The translations under genes and the position numbers were made by a program. From Magnetospira sp. QH-2 (GTDB lineage: Bacteria; Pseudomonadota; Alphaproteobacteria; Rhodospirillales; Magnetospiraceae): a stretch of 64,000 nucleotides of DNA. The notes under the pieces are model-generated. The model did not search any database. It was not told the origin of the DNA and saw only the letters and a program-made list of their open reading frames with translations. This document shows, in pieces, positions 53,936-63,838 of this stretch; position 1 is the first letter of the stretch; each line of letters starts with the position of its first letter. Location of the stretch: positions 2,185,819 to 2,249,818 of the forward strand of contig NZ_FO538765.1 in the NCBI RefSeq assembly GCF_000968135.1, given 5' to 3'.

Positions 53936-54961
53936 TCAGCGGAATGGCGGGGCATACATCAGCCCGCCTCGGGTCCAAAGGTCGTTCAGCCCCCGTTGCA
54001 AACCGACTTTGGTATTCGGACCGATATTGCGCTCGAAGATTTCGCCGTAATTGCCCACTTGTTTGATAATCCGATAAGCCCACTTGGGGTCCAGCCCAAG
54101 GGCCTCCCCCAGTTCGGCGGTTTCGCCCAGGAACCGGCGGTTGGCGACATCCTCGCCGGCCAGGAACGAATCGATGTTTTGCGATGTGATGCCCCGTTCT
54201 TCGGCCTCCACCGTCGCAAACAGAGTCCACTTGACGATATCGAACCATTGATCGTCGTCATTACGCACCACCGGACCCAGAGGTTCCTTGGAGATGGCCT
54301 TGGGCAAGATGACGTAGTCCCCAGGCACCGGCGCGTTGTAGGCGCGGATGGAAGCCAGCCCGGAAATATCCTCGGCATAGGCATCGCATTTACCCAAAAA
54401 CACGTTGTTCTTAAGCACATCTTGGGAGGCGAACAGTCGGACCACGAAATCCAGATCATGGGTCTTCGAATACTCCACGACGTTCTTTGATCCGGTGGTA
54501 TGGTCGGCGACGCAAACCACCCGCCCTTTGAGGTCGGCGACTTTTTCGGCGCCCAAGGACCGGGGCACCATGAAGCCCTGCCCGTCGTAGAAATTCACCC
54601 CGGCAAAATCGAGCCCCGGGAGAGAATCCCGCCCCAGGGTCCAGGTGGTGGTGCGATAAAGCACATCCACCTTGCCTTGCTGAACCATGGGCAGCCGCTG
54701 TTCGTTACTGACGGGGAAAAACCGGGCCCGCATAGCATCACCGAGAACCGCGGCGGCGATGGCGCGGCAGAAATCCACGTCAAAGCCTTCCCATTCACCT
54801 GCGCTGTTGCGTAGGACAAAACCCAGATGGCGCTCCCCGGCCCCGCATTTCACGTAGCCACGTTCGCGCACCGAGTCGAGAACCGCACCGGCGCTAGCCT
54901 GTGTCCCACCCAGGGTGGCGATCAAAGCGCAAAATAGCCATGTGATCAGGATGAGACGCAT
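53936..54961 (-). CDS. Amino-acid ABC-type periplasmic binding protein (AapJ-like)
   Basis: A 341-residue exported protein. Signal peptide (about 1-25, ending ASA), then the AapJ family pattern VLDSVRERGYVKCGAGE, GFDVDFCRAIAAAVLGD, TWTLGRDSLPGLDFAGVNFYDGQGFMVP, and ELGEALGLDPKWAYRIIKQVGNYGEIFERNIG. AapJ binds general L-amino acids for AapQMP. No permease or ATPase genes are here, so it may feed a distant transporter or act as a ligand sensor for the divergent TorS-like kinase 87 bp away. Confidence 0.9.
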   Translation of the reverse strand: MRLILITWLFCALIATLGGTQASAGAVLDSVRERGYVKCGAGERHLGFVLRNSAGEWEGFDVDFCRAIAAAVLGDAMRARFFPVSNEQRLPMVQQGKVDVLYRTTTWTLGRDSLPGLDFAGVNFYDGQGFMVPRSLGAEKVADLKGRVVCVADHTTGSKNVVEYSKTHDLDFVVRLFASQDVLKNNVFLGKCDAYAEDISGLASIRAYNAPVPGDYVILPKAISKEPLGPVVRNDDDQWFDIVKWTLFATVEAEERGITSQNIDSFLAGEDVANRRFLGETAELGEALGLDPKWAYRIIKQVGNYGEIFERNIGPNTKVGLQRGLNDLWTRGGLMYAPPFR

Positions 54962-55048
54962 TGCAAAGTGAATCCTTTGTCTATCCGAGGTTAATGCTAA
55001 GGTATAGGATCCTTGCCCCGGAACACAAGGCGCAAATCACTAGGAAAC

Positions 55049-57301
55049 ATGGCGAAACACCAACAAACAAGCGTTGAATATCAAGTTCTTGGCGGTTTTT
55101 TGCTGGCCTTGGCGGCGGTCATCGTAGCGGGTTTTCTGGCCTATACGACCTTTCGGGATGTCCGCGAAGACCTGCGCGATATCACCGAAACAAGGATGGC
55201 CATCATTTCCGAATCCCTTGAGTTGGCCGAACAGGTTGGTTCCCTGGGCGCCTTGACTCCCTTGATGATCGAGGCCCGGGACTTTGGGCGTCAGGATCTG
55301 ATCTATCAGACCATCCGCGACCGCACCCGTTTGATCGGTGATCATATTGCCCAACTGGAGAACCTGGGGGCGGAACACAAGTACCTGAACGAACTCCGCA
55401 ATGATGCTGATTCCTTTGGCGGCATGGCTCAGGAGCTCCGGGGTTTGATCAGTGACCGCAATAAGATAGAGGAAGAAAAGGCGGCTCAATGGCGGGCACT
55501 TTTCAAGCTTTTGTCTCGCTCTTTGGATCGCGCGCCGAGTTCGCTTCAATCCAGTTCCGATCTACAACGCGATCTCAATGAAGCACTGGGCAAAACCATC
55601 GAAATTCAACAAGCCCCCACCATCTTCGATCACGAACGTTTGGCGACTCAGGTCCGTCAACATCTGAAGCGTTTAATGGAACGCATGAACGAGAAAACGC
55701 CTGAATCCATTCGGGAAACGGGCCGGGAACTTTCGGCGCTGGTGGCGACCGGTAGCCTATCGGCCCGTGAGAGGGAACTCAGCATCGCACGCCGGATCGA
55801 TGCTCAGACCATGGCCTTCAAGCAAATGGGGGACCAGTTGATTTATGGCGCCAACGCCATCTATCGCAGCAGCAAGGACCGCGCTGAGGCGGTGGCCGAG
55901 ACGACCCGGCGCGACATCGATACTCAGCTACCGCTGCTGGCGGCCGCCGTCATTTTTGTTCTCCTTGGGCTGACCGCCTCGTTCTACCTGATCCGCGTGC
56001 GGGTGACCCGACGAATCACCGGCCTGGCGCGGGCGGTCCATCTGCATACTCAGGGCCGCCGCCAGAGCTTTCTGGTCGGCGGAAGAGATGAGATTACTCA
56101 AGTAGCGGAAGCCTTGCGCGACCTGGTGGAAGCCAATGACAGCCGAGAGGCTTCAAAACAACGCGCCCTTGAGCAAGCCGAGGCCGCCAGTCTGGCCAAA
56201 ACCCGTTTTCTCGCCGCGGCAAGCCATGACTTACGCCAGCCTCTTCAAGCGGCAACTCTTTTCCTCGCCACGCTGGGCGAACAGGATCAAGACCCGGCCC
56301 ACCGCAAGATCGTCGAGAAAACAGGCGATTCCATCGCCAGCCTGCGATTCCTGCTCGACGGCATTCTCGACCTGTCAAAACTGGATGCGGGCTTGGTGGA
56401 AGTGCGCGAGGAGGTGTTTCCACTGGCCGACCTGTTCACCAAGCTGGGCAATGAGTTTTCTCAATTGGCCGAACACAAGGGTCTTAAGTTCAATATGGTT
56501 ACGCCATCGGTTCTGGTTAGGACGGACCCGCGCCTGTTGGAAACGGTACTGCGCAATCTGCTGGACAACGCCATCAAATACACCGATTCCGGCGGGATTT
56601 TGCTGGGCTACCGCAAACGCGGTCCGGTTCTTCGCCTCGATGTGGTGGATAGCGGACAAGGCATTGCTCCGGAGGTGCAAAAGCGGATTTTCGAGGAATT
56701 TTACCAAGTGGGTAACCCGGAGCGCGATCGTCGCAAGGGCCTCGGCCTGGGCCTGGCCATCGTGCGCCGGATCACCCGGCTGCTACGCAGTGATTTAAGG
56801 ATCGCTTCCGAGCATGGCCGCGGGTCCCGTTTCTCTCTGACGCTGCCGTTGGTAGCCAACCGGCCCCTGCCCCACACCACGGAAACGCAGCCCGCCCCCT
56901 TTGAACGACAGTCTACCATTTTGCTGATCGAAGATGATGGAGAGGTGCGCGATGCCACCGAGACCCTCCTGCGCAGTTGGGGGCATCATGTCTTTTCCGA
57001 TTGTTGTGCCAATCCGGGAACACCGGCGTTCGCCGACCTTATCCAATCCGTGGATCGGGACCCAGACCTGCTGATCATCGATTTCCGGCTTCCCGACGAA
57101 CGCACCGGCGTGCAGGCCGTCCAGGCCCTGCGGCAAGCCTGGGGCAAGACCATCCCGGCGCTCATCGTCACCGGCGAGACCAGCCCACAAAGACTCAACG
57201 AAATCGACGACAGCGGACTGCCTGTACTGTACAAGCCCGTGGACCCGGAACAACTGCGCCAGGCCATCCTTGACCTGGAAAAACAGCCCCGCTCAGAGTG
57301 A
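55049..57301 (+). CDS. TorS-like hybrid sensor kinase
   Basis: A 750-residue membrane kinase. First transmembrane helix about 13-36; a long helical periplasmic sensor domain (about 37-300); second transmembrane helix about 303-325; HAMP (about 326-380); HisKA with FLAAASHDLRQPLQA (His near 400); HATPase (NLLDNAIKY, GQGIAPEV, GLGLGLAIV; to about 620); and a C-terminal receiver (about 635-745; LIIDFRLPDE). The architecture, including the helical sensor with ETR repeats, resembles TorS, which pairs with a periplasmic binding protein. The start at 55049 follows AGGAAAC; a TTG at 55013 is possible. Confidence 0.9.
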   Translation: MAKHQQTSVEYQVLGGFLLALAAVIVAGFLAYTTFRDVREDLRDITETRMAIISESLELAEQVGSLGALTPLMIEARDFGRQDLIYQTIRDRTRLIGDHIAQLENLGAEHKYLNELRNDADSFGGMAQELRGLISDRNKIEEEKAAQWRALFKLLSRSLDRAPSSLQSSSDLQRDLNEALGKTIEIQQAPTIFDHERLATQVRQHLKRLMERMNEKTPESIRETGRELSALVATGSLSARERELSIARRIDAQTMAFKQMGDQLIYGANAIYRSSKDRAEAVAETTRRDIDTQLPLLAAAVIFVLLGLTASFYLIRVRVTRRITGLARAVHLHTQGRRQSFLVGGRDEITQVAEALRDLVEANDSREASKQRALEQAEAASLAKTRFLAAASHDLRQPLQAATLFLATLGEQDQDPAHRKIVEKTGDSIASLRFLLDGILDLSKLDAGLVEVREEVFPLADLFTKLGNEFSQLAEHKGLKFNMVTPSVLVRTDPRLLETVLRNLLDNAIKYTDSGGILLGYRKRGPVLRLDVVDSGQGIAPEVQKRIFEEFYQVGNPERDRRKGLGLGLAIVRRITRLLRSDLRIASEHGRGSRFSLTLPLVANRPLPHTTETQPAPFERQSTILLIEDDGEVRDATETLLRSWGHHVFSDCCANPGTPAFADLIQSVDRDPDLLIIDFRLPDERTGVQAVQALRQAWGKTIPALIVTGETSPQRLNEIDDSGLPVLYKPVDPEQLRQAILDLEKQPRSE

Positions 57302-58630
57302 GGCCGCGGTCAGCGCCTTGGCCTGGCGACGGGCCAGTTCCCCCACATCGAAGTCGCCGATCAGCTCGTGGAACAGCTGATACCAGTTGATTTCCGCTTT
57401 CAGGTGCAAAAACACACTGCCCAGGCCAATGGCGGCCCGGTCCATGAGAACGAATTCGCGGGGCGGCTTGACCCCGCCCACCCGGCGCAATTCCCGGTGC
57501 ACCTTGGCCGCCACTTCGGCGCCATAGACTCCAGAATTTGTTTCCTGGATCCGTCGCGACCGGTCTTCCATCAATGGTGCATAGACGAAGTTGGCCCACA
57601 GATTCAGCACGTCGATCACTTCCGAGCGCAGGTCCTTGAAGCCCCATGTCTCGTACGCATGCACGGCCAGCGCCGGATCGTCGTCTCGCAGTGCCTTGTA
57701 GAGATTGATGACACCTTCCACAAAACTCGGCTCGAACACGCGAATGCAGCCGAAATCCAGCAGGTTCACCGTGCCATCCGGACGCACGGTATAATTGCCC
57801 AAATGTGGATCCCCATGGATTACCCCATACTCGTAGAACGGCACATACCAGGCCCGAAACATATTGTAGGCCAGGGTGTTGCGCATGTCCTGATGGTGTT
57901 TGGTGAAAGACAGCAAGGGCTCGCCATCCAGCCAGCTCATGGTCAGCAGCCGGTCGGTTGTCAGCCCGTCCACCGGTTCCGGCACTTGCACTCCCGGCTC
58001 CTCGGCCAGCATGGCTTGGTATAGCCTCATGTGACGCGATTCCCGACGGTAATCCAGCTCTTCACGCAGGCGTTCCGACAGTTCCGCATGGATGTTCGAA
58101 GAATCCAGCGCCTTGTCGTAGCGGTGATAGATTCCCAGCACCAACTTCAGCTGTTTCAGGTCCGCCTCGACCACCGACGCCATGTCCGGATATTGCAGCT
58201 TGCAGGCCATCGCCCGCCCCTGCTCATCGGTCGCGCGATGCACCTGTCCCAGAGAGGCCGCCGAAACCGCCTCGCGGGTGAAGCTGGCGTAGCTGTTTTG
58301 CCAATCGCGTCCGAGTTCGGCGGCCATGCGCCGCTTGACGAACGGCCACCCCATGGCCGGAGCGTTGCTCTGCAATTGCGCCAATTGCAAAGCGTATTCC
58401 TCCGGCAAGGCATCGGGGATGGTGGTCAGAATCTGGGCCACCTTCATCAACGGCCCTTTGAGACCGCCCAGGGCCGCGGTCAGTTCCGCCGCGTGGATGC
58501 TCTGATCGGTTTGAATGCCGAAGATCTTCTTGCCGGCCATCTTGGCGGCCATGCCGCCCACCGCACCGCCGACCTTGGCATAGCGTTGCACCCGCCGCCC
58601 CAGGTTATCCTGTTCGGGGGTGCGTGCCAT
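57293..58630 (-). CDS. ABC1/UbiB-type atypical kinase (COQ8-like)
   Basis: A 445-residue protein of the ABC1/ADCK family, which supports ubiquinone synthesis. The N-terminal KxGQ-like motif LGGLKGPLMKVAQILTT (about 54-70), SAASLGQVHRA (about 126-136), GVIHGDPHLGNY (catalytic loop Asp) and LLDFGCIRVFE (metal-binding Asp) match. It has no membrane helix, in contrast to UbiB. It overlaps the 3' end of the TorS-like gene by 9 bp (convergent). The pepF gene lies 5 bp upstream on the same strand. Confidence 0.9.
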   Translation of the reverse strand: MARTPEQDNLGRRVQRYAKVGGAVGGMAAKMAGKKIFGIQTDQSIHAAELTAALGGLKGPLMKVAQILTTIPDALPEEYALQLAQLQSNAPAMGWPFVKRRMAAELGRDWQNSYASFTREAVSAASLGQVHRATDEQGRAMACKLQYPDMASVVEADLKQLKLVLGIYHRYDKALDSSNIHAELSERLREELDYRRESRHMRLYQAMLAEEPGVQVPEPVDGLTTDRLLTMSWLDGEPLLSFTKHHQDMRNTLAYNMFRAWYVPFYEYGVIHGDPHLGNYTVRPDGTVNLLDFGCIRVFEPSFVEGVINLYKALRDDDPALAVHAYETWGFKDLRSEVIDVLNLWANFVYAPLMEDRSRRIQETNSGVYGAEVAAKVHRELRRVGGVKPPREFVLMDRAAIGLGSVFLHLKAEINWYQLFHELIGDFDVGELARRQAKALTAASL

Positions 58631-58634
58631 GGGA

Positions 58635-60410
58635 TCAGGCCTCGGCTTCCAATTCGTCGATAAACCCGGCGATTACGTCCAATCCGCGCCGCCAGAAAGC
58701 CGGGTCACCGGCGTCCAGGCCAAACGGCGCCAGCAGATCCTTGTGTCGCAGAGTGCCCCCGGCCTTCAGCATCTCCATATATTTGGCCTGGAATCCCGGA
58801 TGGCCATCTTGGAACACCGCATAAAGGGAATTCACCAGGCAATCGCCGAAGGCATAGGCATAGACATAGAACGGCGTATGGACGAAGTGCGGGATATAGG
58901 CCCAGAAATGCTTGTATTCGTCATGGAAGCGGAATGCCGGACCGAGGCTCTCGCGCTGCACATCCATCCAGATGCCGCCCAATTGCTCCACGGATAGTTC
59001 GCCCAATTGCCGCTCCCCATGCACCCGCTCCTCGAACTGATGGAACGCCACCTGACGCACCACCGTGTTCAGCATGTCCTCGACCTTCGACGCCAGCAAA
59101 ATGCGCCGCCGGGCCGGGTCGGTCTCGTTGTCCAACAGAGCACGGAACACCAGCATTTCGCCGAACACCGAGGCGGTCTCGGCCAGGGTCAACGGCGTAT
59201 CGGCCATCAAGGTGCCCTGATCCCCCGCCAGCACCTGATGCACCCCGTGGCCCAGTTCGTGGGCCAGGGTCATCACATCGCGTGACTTGCCATGGAAATT
59301 GAGCAACAGATAGGGATGGACCGAGGGTACCGTCGGATGGGCAAAGGCCCCCGGCGCCTTGCCCGGTCGGGGCGGCACATCAATCCACCTGTTGTCGAAA
59401 AACGGCTCGGCGACCTTGGCCAATTCCGGCGAGAAGGTGCCATAGGCCGTCATCACCGTCTCGCGGGCCTCGTCCCAGGAAAACAGCCGGTCGGCATCCC
59501 CGGGCACCGGCGCATTGCGGTCCCAGTAATCCATCTTGTCGAGTCCGAACCACTTGGCCTTCAAGGCATAGTAGCGGTGTCCGAGGCTGCCATAGGCTTT
59601 CTGTACCGACGTGACCAGCGCTTCGACAACTTCGTCCTCGACCAGATTGGCCAAATTGCGTTCCGCCGCCGGATGCGGGTATTGGCGCCAGCGGTCTTCA
59701 ATCTCCTTATCCTTGGCCAGGGTGTTGGTCACATGGGCAAACAGGCGGATATTGTCGCCTAAGACCTTGCCCACTGATTGGGCCGCCGCCTTGCGTTTGG
59801 CGCCATCCTTGTCGGATAGAAGATTTAGCGCATCGGAAACCGGCAGTTCCACGCCATCCACGGGGAATCGTAGATGGGCCATGGTCTCCTCGAACAGCCG
59901 GGTCCAGGCGGAACGCCCGGCGACGGATTTCTGGTGCAGCATCTCTTCCAATTCATCGGACAACTGGTGGACACGAAACACCCGATTGTCCCGAATCCAG
60001 GAGGCATAGCGACCGGTACGCGGATCTTCCAGCTGCCTGTCGAGCACCGCATCGTCCAGCCGGTTCAGTTCGAGGGTGAAGAACAGGGTCTTGGAAGAAA
60101 TGTCCGTGAGCTTCTCCTGCAGGGTCTGACGGAAGCGGCCGATATTGGCGTCAGACACATCCCCCGCGAATTGCAGGTCGGCATAACTGTAGAGCCGATG
60201 CATGATCTCGGTCAGGCGCTCGTAGTCCTCGATGGCGGCACCCAATTGGTCACCGGTGAGTTCGGCCAGTTTTCCTTTGAACGAGGAAGCAAAAGAATCG
60301 GCCATGGCGTCGATCCTGGCGAGGTCGGTCTGGATCTCCGGCGCCTCCATGGAGGGATAGAGATCGCTCAGGTCCCATTCGGGTAGGTGTTCGACAGCTT
60401 CCAGCGGCAT
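58635..60410 (-). CDS. pepF: Oligoendopeptidase F (M3B peptidase)
   Basis: A 591-residue cytoplasmic zinc metallopeptidase that cuts short peptides. Zinc site HELGH in MTLAHELGHGVHQVL, with the second ligand in ETASVFGEMLVF. N-terminal MPLEAVEHLPEWDLSDLYPSM is typical. The start at 60410 follows AAGGAGCAAGTG; the reading from 60479 is not needed. It is transcribed with the COQ8-like gene and divergent from the acyl-CoA ligase. Confidence 0.94.
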   Translation of the reverse strand: MPLEAVEHLPEWDLSDLYPSMEAPEIQTDLARIDAMADSFASSFKGKLAELTGDQLGAAIEDYERLTEIMHRLYSYADLQFAGDVSDANIGRFRQTLQEKLTDISSKTLFFTLELNRLDDAVLDRQLEDPRTGRYASWIRDNRVFRVHQLSDELEEMLHQKSVAGRSAWTRLFEETMAHLRFPVDGVELPVSDALNLLSDKDGAKRKAAAQSVGKVLGDNIRLFAHVTNTLAKDKEIEDRWRQYPHPAAERNLANLVEDEVVEALVTSVQKAYGSLGHRYYALKAKWFGLDKMDYWDRNAPVPGDADRLFSWDEARETVMTAYGTFSPELAKVAEPFFDNRWIDVPPRPGKAPGAFAHPTVPSVHPYLLLNFHGKSRDVMTLAHELGHGVHQVLAGDQGTLMADTPLTLAETASVFGEMLVFRALLDNETDPARRRILLASKVEDMLNTVVRQVAFHQFEERVHGERQLGELSVEQLGGIWMDVQRESLGPAFRFHDEYKHFWAYIPHFVHTPFYVYAYAFGDCLVNSLYAVFQDGHPGFQAKYMEMLKAGGTLRHKDLLAPFGLDAGDPAFWRRGLDVIAGFIDELEAEA

Positions 60411-60499
60411 CACTTGCTCCTTGAATATGAACGCCATATGGGGCTGGATAGACCTCAACGCAAGAACCGGCAAGTGCACATTCGGGGGAGAGCAAAGAA

Positions 60500-62284
60500 A
60501 TGGCCACCTATCCCTGGCCCAATCTAGCGGCCATGTTCTTTGATCAGGCGCAACGCCTGGCCGATAAACCCTTCCTATGGGGAAAGCAGGACGGTGTCTA
60601 TGTGGCGCTGACCTGGGGTGAATGCGCCCATCACGCCGAATCCCTGGCCCGTTCCCTGCGCGCCCATGGAATCGGGGATGGTGATCGCGTGATGCTGGCG
60701 GCTGAAAATCGCCCGGAATGGCTGATTGCCGATATCGCCATCATGGCCGCCGGAGGCATCACCACCCCGGCCTATGTGACCAACACGGTCGACGATCATT
60801 TGCATATCCTGACCAACAGCGGCGCCAAAGGGGTCATCGTCTCCACCCGCCGCCTGGCGGAGCGCGTGCTTCCCGCCGCCCATCAGGCGCCCGATGCCCG
60901 CTTTGTGGTCGCCATGGAAGAGCCGGTCATTGATCAATCCTTGTCCGTGGATGTCCTCGGCTGGGATCGTATGATTGCCGAAGGCACCGCTTCGGATTTC
61001 GACGTGGCGGCCCGGGTCGCCGCCCTGACATCCGAGGATACCGCCTGCATCATTTATACCTCTGGCACCGGCGGTCTGCCCAAGGGGGTCATGACCGCCC
61101 ACCGGGCCATCTTGCATAACTGCATGGGTGCCCGCGACGCGCTGCTGGAGCTGGGTCTGGACGATGAAGTTTTTCTCTCGTTCCTGCCCCTATCCCATTC
61201 CTACGAGCATTCCGCCGGACTGCACTTCCCTGTCGCCATCGGCGCGCAGATCTATTACGCCGAGGGAGTCGAGCATCTGGGCCGCAACATGGTCGAGGCG
61301 CAACCGACCATCATGACCGCCGTCCCCCGGCTTTATGAGATGATGCATCAAAAGATCATGCGCGGAGTGGAAAAGAACGGCGGCTTTAAGGAAACGCTGT
61401 TTCACAAGACCGTTGCCCTGGGACTGGCCCGACAACGGGGCGACTCCCTGGGTCCGATCGGGTGGATCTTGGACAAGATCCTGGACAAACTGGTCCGGTC
61501 CAAGGTCAAGGCCAGCTTCGGCGGACGCCTGAAGGCCTTGGTGTCCGGTGGCGGGCCGCTCAATCCGGACATCGGGCGATTCTTTACCGCCCTGGGCCTG
61601 CGCATTCTGCAAGGCTACGGGCTGACCGAATCCGGTCCGGTGATCAGCGTCAACCGCCCGCGCAAAGTGAAAATGGATACCGTCGGTCCGGTGGTCCTGG
61701 GCACCGACTTCCGTCTGGCCGAGGATGGGGAAATCTGTTGTCGCGGCGATTTGGTCATGCAGGGCTATTGGCGCAATGATGAAGCCACCGCCGAGTCCCT
61801 CAAGGACGGCTGGCTGCATACGGGCGACATCGGCGAAATAGACGAGGACTGCTACATCCGTATCACCGACCGAAAGAAGGACATCATTGTCAATTCCGGT
61901 GGCGATAATATTTCGCCGCAACGGGTGGAGGGTCTTTTGACCTTGGAGCGGGAAATTGCCCAGGCCATGGTCTATGGCGACAAGCATCCGCATCTGGTGG
62001 CGCTGATCGTCCCCGACGAGGACTGGCTGAAAACATGGGCTGGTGCCAATGGCAAGCCGGCGGACTTGAAACAACTCACCGCCGACGAGGATTTGCACGA
62101 CGCCCTGCGCCCGGCCTTTGACCGGGTCAACGCCCAGCTTTCAAACATCGAGAAGGTACGTCGCTTCTGTCTGGCCCGCGAGCCCTTTGGGATCGACAAT
62201 TCCCAGATGACTCCGACCATGAAGATCCGCCGCCATGTGATCCGCGAGGTCTATGGCGCACGGCTGGAGGGACTGTACGGATAA
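60500..62284 (+). CDS. Long-chain acyl-CoA ligase (AMP-forming)
   Basis: A 594-residue member of the ANL adenylate-forming family. P-loop IIYTSGTGGLPKGVM (about 187-201; second Thr replaced by Gly), the SLxPLSH-like FLPLSHSYEH, GYGLTESGPVI (A5), GWLHTGDIGEIDEDCYIRITDRKKDI (A7-A8) and the C-terminal Lys in MTPTMKIRRH match. It activates fatty acids to acyl-CoA, chain length unknown. It is convergent with pyk. Confidence 0.92.
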   Translation: MATYPWPNLAAMFFDQAQRLADKPFLWGKQDGVYVALTWGECAHHAESLARSLRAHGIGDGDRVMLAAENRPEWLIADIAIMAAGGITTPAYVTNTVDDHLHILTNSGAKGVIVSTRRLAERVLPAAHQAPDARFVVAMEEPVIDQSLSVDVLGWDRMIAEGTASDFDVAARVAALTSEDTACIIYTSGTGGLPKGVMTAHRAILHNCMGARDALLELGLDDEVFLSFLPLSHSYEHSAGLHFPVAIGAQIYYAEGVEHLGRNMVEAQPTIMTAVPRLYEMMHQKIMRGVEKNGGFKETLFHKTVALGLARQRGDSLGPIGWILDKILDKLVRSKVKASFGGRLKALVSGGGPLNPDIGRFFTALGLRILQGYGLTESGPVISVNRPRKVKMDTVGPVVLGTDFRLAEDGEICCRGDLVMQGYWRNDEATAESLKDGWLHTGDIGEIDEDCYIRITDRKKDIIVNSGGDNISPQRVEGLLTLEREIAQAMVYGDKHPHLVALIVPDEDWLKTWAGANGKPADLKQLTADEDLHDALRPAFDRVNAQLSNIEKVRRFCLAREPFGIDNSQMTPTMKIRRHVIREVYGARLEGLYG

Positions 62285-62291
62285 GGCTCCC

Positions 62292-63707
62292 CTACTCCAC
62301 CCAGGGAATATGCAGGGTATTGGTGGCGCCCGGCGTGCCAAAGGGAATGCCGGCCATCACCACCAGACGCTCGCCCGCCTCGGCGAAACCTTCGTCCTTT
62401 GCGATGGACACCGACTTCTGGATCATCTCTTTCAGATTGAGGATATCCGCCGTTAGCACCGGATGGATGCCCCAGACAAGTGCCAACCGGCGCGCCACGG
62501 TGACATTGGGTGTCAGCCCCAAGATCGGCGCTTCGGGCCGTTCCCGGGCCGCGCGCAAAGCGGTGGAACCGGAAAAGGTAAAGCTGACAATCGCCGAGGC
62601 GGTAATGGTCCGGGCCACCTGGGCGGCGGCCGCGCTGATGGCATCGGCGGCGGTGGCTTCGGGTGCGGAATGGTCGCGGTGCACATGGCCGGGTTTGTAA
62701 TGATCCCGTTCCACCCGCTGGATAATACGATCCATCATACTCACCGATTCCACCGGGTAGTCACCCACCGCGGTTTCAGCCGACAGCATCATGGCGTCGG
62801 CGCCGTCATAGACCGCCGTGGCCACATCCGAAGCCTCGGCCCGGGTCGGTGCCGGAGCACGGACCATGGAATCGAGCATCTGTGTGGCCACCACCACCGG
62901 CTTGCCCGCTTTGCGGCAGGCGCGGATGATCTGTTTTTGCAAGGCCGGGACTTCCTCTGGCGGAAATTCCACGCCCAGGTCGCCACGGGCGATCATCAAT
63001 CCATCGGACAGATCAATGATTTCGTCCAGGTATTCAATGGCCGTGGGCTTTTCCAACTTTGCCATGACGGCGGCACGACCCGCGACGATCTTGCGCACCT
63101 CGGCAATATCCTCGGGCTTTTGCACGAAGCTCAGCGCCACCCAATCCACGCCCATCTTCAAGCCATAGTCCAGATCCTTGCGATCCTTGTCGGTCAGCGC
63201 CGACAGGTTCAGCATGGCATCGGGGACATTCACCCCTTTGTTGTCTGACAGCTCGCCCGGCGTAATCACCTGGGTATCGACGAAGTCGTCGCCCCTATGC
63301 ATGACCCGCAGGCGAACCTTGCCGTCATCCAGCAGCAAATCATGGCCTTCTTTCAAAACCTCGAAGATTTCCGGATGCGGCAGCATGACACGGCGCTGGT
63401 TGCCCGGTTCCGGCAGCAGGTCGAGACGGAATGGCGAGCCGGTCTGCAACCGAACGGCGCCGTGGCCGAACTTGCCGACACGCAGCTTCGGTCCCTGCAA
63501 GTCCATCAAGATGGAAATGGGGCGGTTGTTTTCTTGCTCGGCCTGGCGCAGCAGGTCATAGCGGCGTTGATGATCCTCATAGCTGCCATGGCTGAAATTG
63601 AGCCGGAACACATCCGCTCCGGCATCAATCAGTTCCTGAAGACGGGGACGAGTTGAGGTCGTCGGCCCCAGGGTGGCGAGGATTTTGGCTTGGCGTTTTC
63701 TTCTCAT
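62292..63707 (-). CDS. pyk: Pyruvate kinase
   Basis: A 471-residue glycolytic enzyme converting PEP and ADP to pyruvate and ATP. Motifs: TLGPTTSTRP with NFSHGS, MDLQGPKLRVG, LSFVQKPEDI, VMAKLEKPTAIEYLDEI (catalytic Lys), MIARGDLGVE and the DGADAMMLSAETAVGDYP stretch. The C-terminal allosteric domain is complete. It is convergent with the acyl-CoA ligase, with a 7-bp gap. Confidence 0.96.
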   Translation of the reverse strand: MRRKRQAKILATLGPTTSTRPRLQELIDAGADVFRLNFSHGSYEDHQRRYDLLRQAEQENNRPISILMDLQGPKLRVGKFGHGAVRLQTGSPFRLDLLPEPGNQRRVMLPHPEIFEVLKEGHDLLLDDGKVRLRVMHRGDDFVDTQVITPGELSDNKGVNVPDAMLNLSALTDKDRKDLDYGLKMGVDWVALSFVQKPEDIAEVRKIVAGRAAVMAKLEKPTAIEYLDEIIDLSDGLMIARGDLGVEFPPEEVPALQKQIIRACRKAGKPVVVATQMLDSMVRAPAPTRAEASDVATAVYDGADAMMLSAETAVGDYPVESVSMMDRIIQRVERDHYKPGHVHRDHSAPEATAADAISAAAAQVARTITASAIVSFTFSGSTALRAARERPEAPILGLTPNVTVARRLALVWGIHPVLTADILNLKEMIQKSVSIAKDEGFAEAGERLVVMAGIPFGTPGATNTLHIPWVE

Positions 63708-63838
63708 GATGGCCCGAGGTATAGAAGCAAACGGTCCATTTCGCCATAAGTTTTCCCATCATCACTAAAAATTCACTCCTGGCGCCATAGGGTTGCGGCT
63801 TGATACACTGCTCTGCCCCCAACGGATTGTCCTCGGTT

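Noticed and set aside
53787-54248. A 153-codon frame at the 3' end of the binding-protein gene
   Set aside because: Out-of-frame shadow of the AapJ-like gene with Arg/Gly-rich product.
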